64,000 nucleotides of DNA from Candidatus Paceibacterota bacterium (lineage in GTDB: Bacteria; Verrucomicrobiota; Verrucomicrobiia; Limisphaerales; UBA8199): positions 12,097 through 76,096 of the forward strand of contig DAOTCE010000025.1 of assembly GCA_035452965.1 (NCBI GenBank). The letters are read 5' to 3'. The notes beneath the pieces were generated by a model. That model worked only from the letters and a program-made list of their open reading frames with translations, did not search any database and was not told the origin of the DNA. A program made the position numbers and the translations under genes. This document shows, one piece after another, positions 62,059-64,000 of this stretch (positions are counted from its first letter, which is position 1; every line of letters starts with the position of its first letter).

Positions 62059-63861
62059 TCAGCTCACCACGTCCGAGTTCGACTGGGCCATGAGCCGGGC
62101 GCGGGCGGCCTCCATGTCGGCCCTGACTTGGACAATACGGGCACGAATCAGCTCGCGGTTTTCCTCTCTGGCTACGAGCAGTTCGCGGGTAAGTTCTTCG
62201 ATACGCTCCTCGTAGGCGCGGTTCTGCTGCTGAATCTGCTGCTCAATGCGCGTCAGGCGCTGTTCGACCGCCATGGCTTTGAGCGCGACGACCTGTTGAG
62301 TTTGCAGCAACTGCGCCCGATCCCGTATAAGCTTCCTCGTGAAAGTTTGCTTCAGCCATTGGCCCAGTTGGGGTATCAAACCGGCGCGGATGACCGCCAG
62401 GGCTCGGTCGGCACGCTGCTCGGCGGCTAAAGCTTGCTGGCGCAGGGCCTCGGTTTGGGTTTGCGTGGTGCCGGCTGCTTCCATGCGAATCAGCGGGCTG
62501 GGGGGCGGTGGTGTGTGACCTTTGCCCGCGGTGGATTCGGCAGCGGATTGTGACGCCATAACCACTGTGTAGCCTGACGGAGCCTCCACGTCATTTGTGA
62601 GAAGCGCTGGTGATGGCACTGACCGCGCTCGCCCCCTCCAGATCAAAGCCCAGACCACAGCGACGAGCGCCATTAGGCTCCCCAGCGCCGCCGCTATCCA
62701 CAGCATCTGAGGCGGAGGGAATGAAGTTCTCGACCGCTCGGGCTCTGGCGTGTTGGAAACCACACGGTCGGCAGGCAGCCGTGCCGGCGCGCTGGCCTGC
62801 TCGGCGACCGCCGGCAGGGAGTCGGGCAGTTTTGGCAGTTCATGCTCCGCAGTTGGCGGTTGCAGGCGGGGCTTCCGTTCGGCGACCACTACAGGCGTGT
62901 CCAATTGCACGTCGCAGGTGACCGGAAAGCGCCTGGTGACCCCCAGGCGCATTATGCTGGGGTTGATGGCGCAATTAGCCGGTTGTGTGAAGATGTAATC
63001 TGCGAGCATGCCTGTCTGCCTGGCCCCAACCCGCATCGTAGGTCGCTCAGCGGCGGGCGTGTCCTGGAACACATCGCCGAAACCGGCTTCCTGCAACAAT
63101 TGCAGTGGCGTGTTCGCCAGCGCTGCCTCGCGGCCTGGGACCGTGGCAAACGTGCCGCCGACGACAATGGCCTGTACCCGGTTGGTTCCCCAATTCCTTG
63201 CCGAATCAACTTGCAGCAGCAACTGCTCAATTGCGGCGGACAACCGCTCCTCCTGGGTGGCGGCATTCTGCTGCTTGCCGCCCGGACGCGGTTGCTTTGC
63301 GGCTGCGCCCGGCTGTTTTGCTGCGGGGCCGGACGGTTGGGCTGCTGTTTGGGCTGAGAAGAAGCCGACCCGCTGTTGGCCAATCTGCAGCGCCGCAAAT
63401 GTGAAACCGCCCGGCAAGGGCGTAACACCTCGGTTGCGCCAGGGTTCAGACCACGAGAAAACGGCCCTGGCTCTAGCCTTGGCGAGGATGGCGACTTGCT
63501 GCTTGCGCAAAGTGCTGGTTCGCGGTTCTCGAAAGGCGGAGCAGGCCACTACGTTGTATTTGGCGGGCCAAAGTGCCTGCGCGAGTTGTTCGCACATCGT
63601 CCAGTCGTTGACCTGCTGCAGGAGAATGACATCCGGGTTGAGCTTTTTGAGCGCGTTGGCGGCAGCCGGGATGCTGATTCCATTGGTAATAGCTCCAGCA
63701 GCGTTGGTCCGCACGGTCGGCGGCTGCAGATTCCAGGAGGTTACGCGCAGAGGCTGGGCCAGGCTGCTCGGGACCAGGAGTAGCAGTGCCAGCGTCAGGA
63801 AGCCGGCGCCCTGCACCGACCTGAAAGCGGGTGAGGCGCTTAGCCCGAACGGTGCGCACAT
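62059..63861 (-). CDS. Signal peptide-EEP-like pseudoenzyme domain-TM-coiled-coil protein
   Basis: 600 residues. Signal peptide (about residues 1-35), an endonuclease/exonuclease/phosphatase-like domain (about 36-320), a Pro/Ala-rich linker, one transmembrane helix (about 390-412, MLWIAAALGSLMALVAVVWAL) and a C-terminal coiled coil (about 470-600). In the EEP domain TSWNLQ and LADYIF are recognisable. The metal-binding Glu of LQE reads LQQ, GDFN is replaced by GGTFA and the SDH motif is lost (RRFPVTC). It therefore looks catalytically dead and membrane-tethered. Name and function are unknown. Confidence 0.8.
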   Translation of the reverse strand: MCAPFGLSASPAFRSVQGAGFLTLALLLLVPSSLAQPLRVTSWNLQPPTVRTNAAGAITNGISIPAAANALKKLNPDVILLQQVNDWTMCEQLAQALWPAKYNVVACSAFREPRTSTLRKQQVAILAKARARAVFSWSEPWRNRGVTPLPGGFTFAALQIGQQRVGFFSAQTAAQPSGPAAKQPGAAAKQPRPGGKQQNAATQEERLSAAIEQLLLQVDSARNWGTNRVQAIVVGGTFATVPGREAALANTPLQLLQEAGFGDVFQDTPAAERPTMRVGARQTGMLADYIFTQPANCAINPSIMRLGVTRRFPVTCDVQLDTPVVVAERKPRLQPPTAEHELPKLPDSLPAVAEQASAPARLPADRVVSNTPEPERSRTSFPPPQMLWIAAALGSLMALVAVVWALIWRGRARSVPSPALLTNDVEAPSGYTVVMASQSAAESTAGKGHTPPPPSPLIRMEAAGTTQTQTEALRQQALAAEQRADRALAVIRAGLIPQLGQWLKQTFTRKLIRDRAQLLQTQQVVALKAMAVEQRLTRIEQQIQQQNRAYEERIEELTRELLVAREENRELIRARIVQVRADMEAARARLMAQSNSDVVS

Positions 63862-64000
63862 CGCGGTATGTGGTTGCGAAATGATGCGCTCAAATCAACC
63901 CGCCGGGCTCCTTGCTGTCAAGGTCGAATGAACTGTTCTGACGACTGCCTGAATCCTTAGCGAAGCACACTTTGCCGCTCAGCAATGTGGGGAACGGAGC
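63862..64000. other. Right end of window
   Basis: 139 bp before the window end. A minus-strand frame of 37 codons ending at 63890 could be the C-terminus of a gene beyond the edge, but nothing distinguishes it from chance. Confidence 0.3.

Overview
The window looks like a chromosome segment of a Verrucomicrobiota bacterium, most likely Limisphaerales/Pedosphaera-like. This rests on several signs: an H-X9-DG type pseudopilin-like protein, a PEP-CTERM protein, a beta-helix protein and an M64 protease with a similar C-terminal 'STNL..W..R(F/Y)' module, a serine hydrolase-NamZ fusion lipoprotein, BamA (so a double membrane), ribosomal proteins with long Ala/Lys/Pro tails, high GC, and patchy Shine-Dalgarno use. 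The genus assignment is inference.

Layout. 1-9.8 kb: a partial TMTC-like membrane/TPR protein, an SGNH hydrolase, a NusG paralogue, dnaB, bamA, an isolated nuoA and an HD-domain protein. 9.8-25 kb: a large GH2 beta-galactosidase; an unrecognised 480-residue protein; two ABC-2 permeases without an ATPase; a HAD-Nudix fusion 10 nt upstream of folB; CBS, TauE and SDR genes; and the serine hydrolase-NamZ fusion. 25.4-39 kb: one long same-strand unit of ribosomal protein genes (rplB to rplQ) with secY, map, infA and rpoA. It begins at rplB, so the S10-L3-L4-L23 part is elsewhere, and rpmD and adk are missing. 39-49 kb: a TPR protein, an intact IS1380-family element, a PEP-CTERM protein with its own promoter and terminator, and a minus-strand pair of beta-helix protein and M64-type metallopeptidase. 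49.5-54 kb: outer-membrane barrel, Wza-like and Wzc-like BY-kinase genes (exopolysaccharide export). 54-64 kb: rho, cysK, an ORF-poor, strongly structured region of about 870 nt read here as an unidentified minus-strand ncRNA, a tiny basic protein, a lipoprotein/M23 peptidase pair, a pseudopilin-like protein, an aminotransferase, and a membrane-tethered endonuclease/exonuclease/phosphatase-like protein whose catalytic motifs are degenerate.

Two families of dispersed palindromes run through the intergenic spaces: a roughly 107-bp inverted repeat (1.8 and 20.3 kb) and a 48-52 bp near-perfect palindrome (25.0, 49.1, 57.7 kb; a decayed relative at 14.8 kb). Arm substitutions in the second family are compensated. 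The strongest candidates for something undescribed are the large ncRNA, the HAD-Nudix/folB arrangement as a possible source of the missing folate steps, the compensated palindromes, and the pseudo-nuclease protein.
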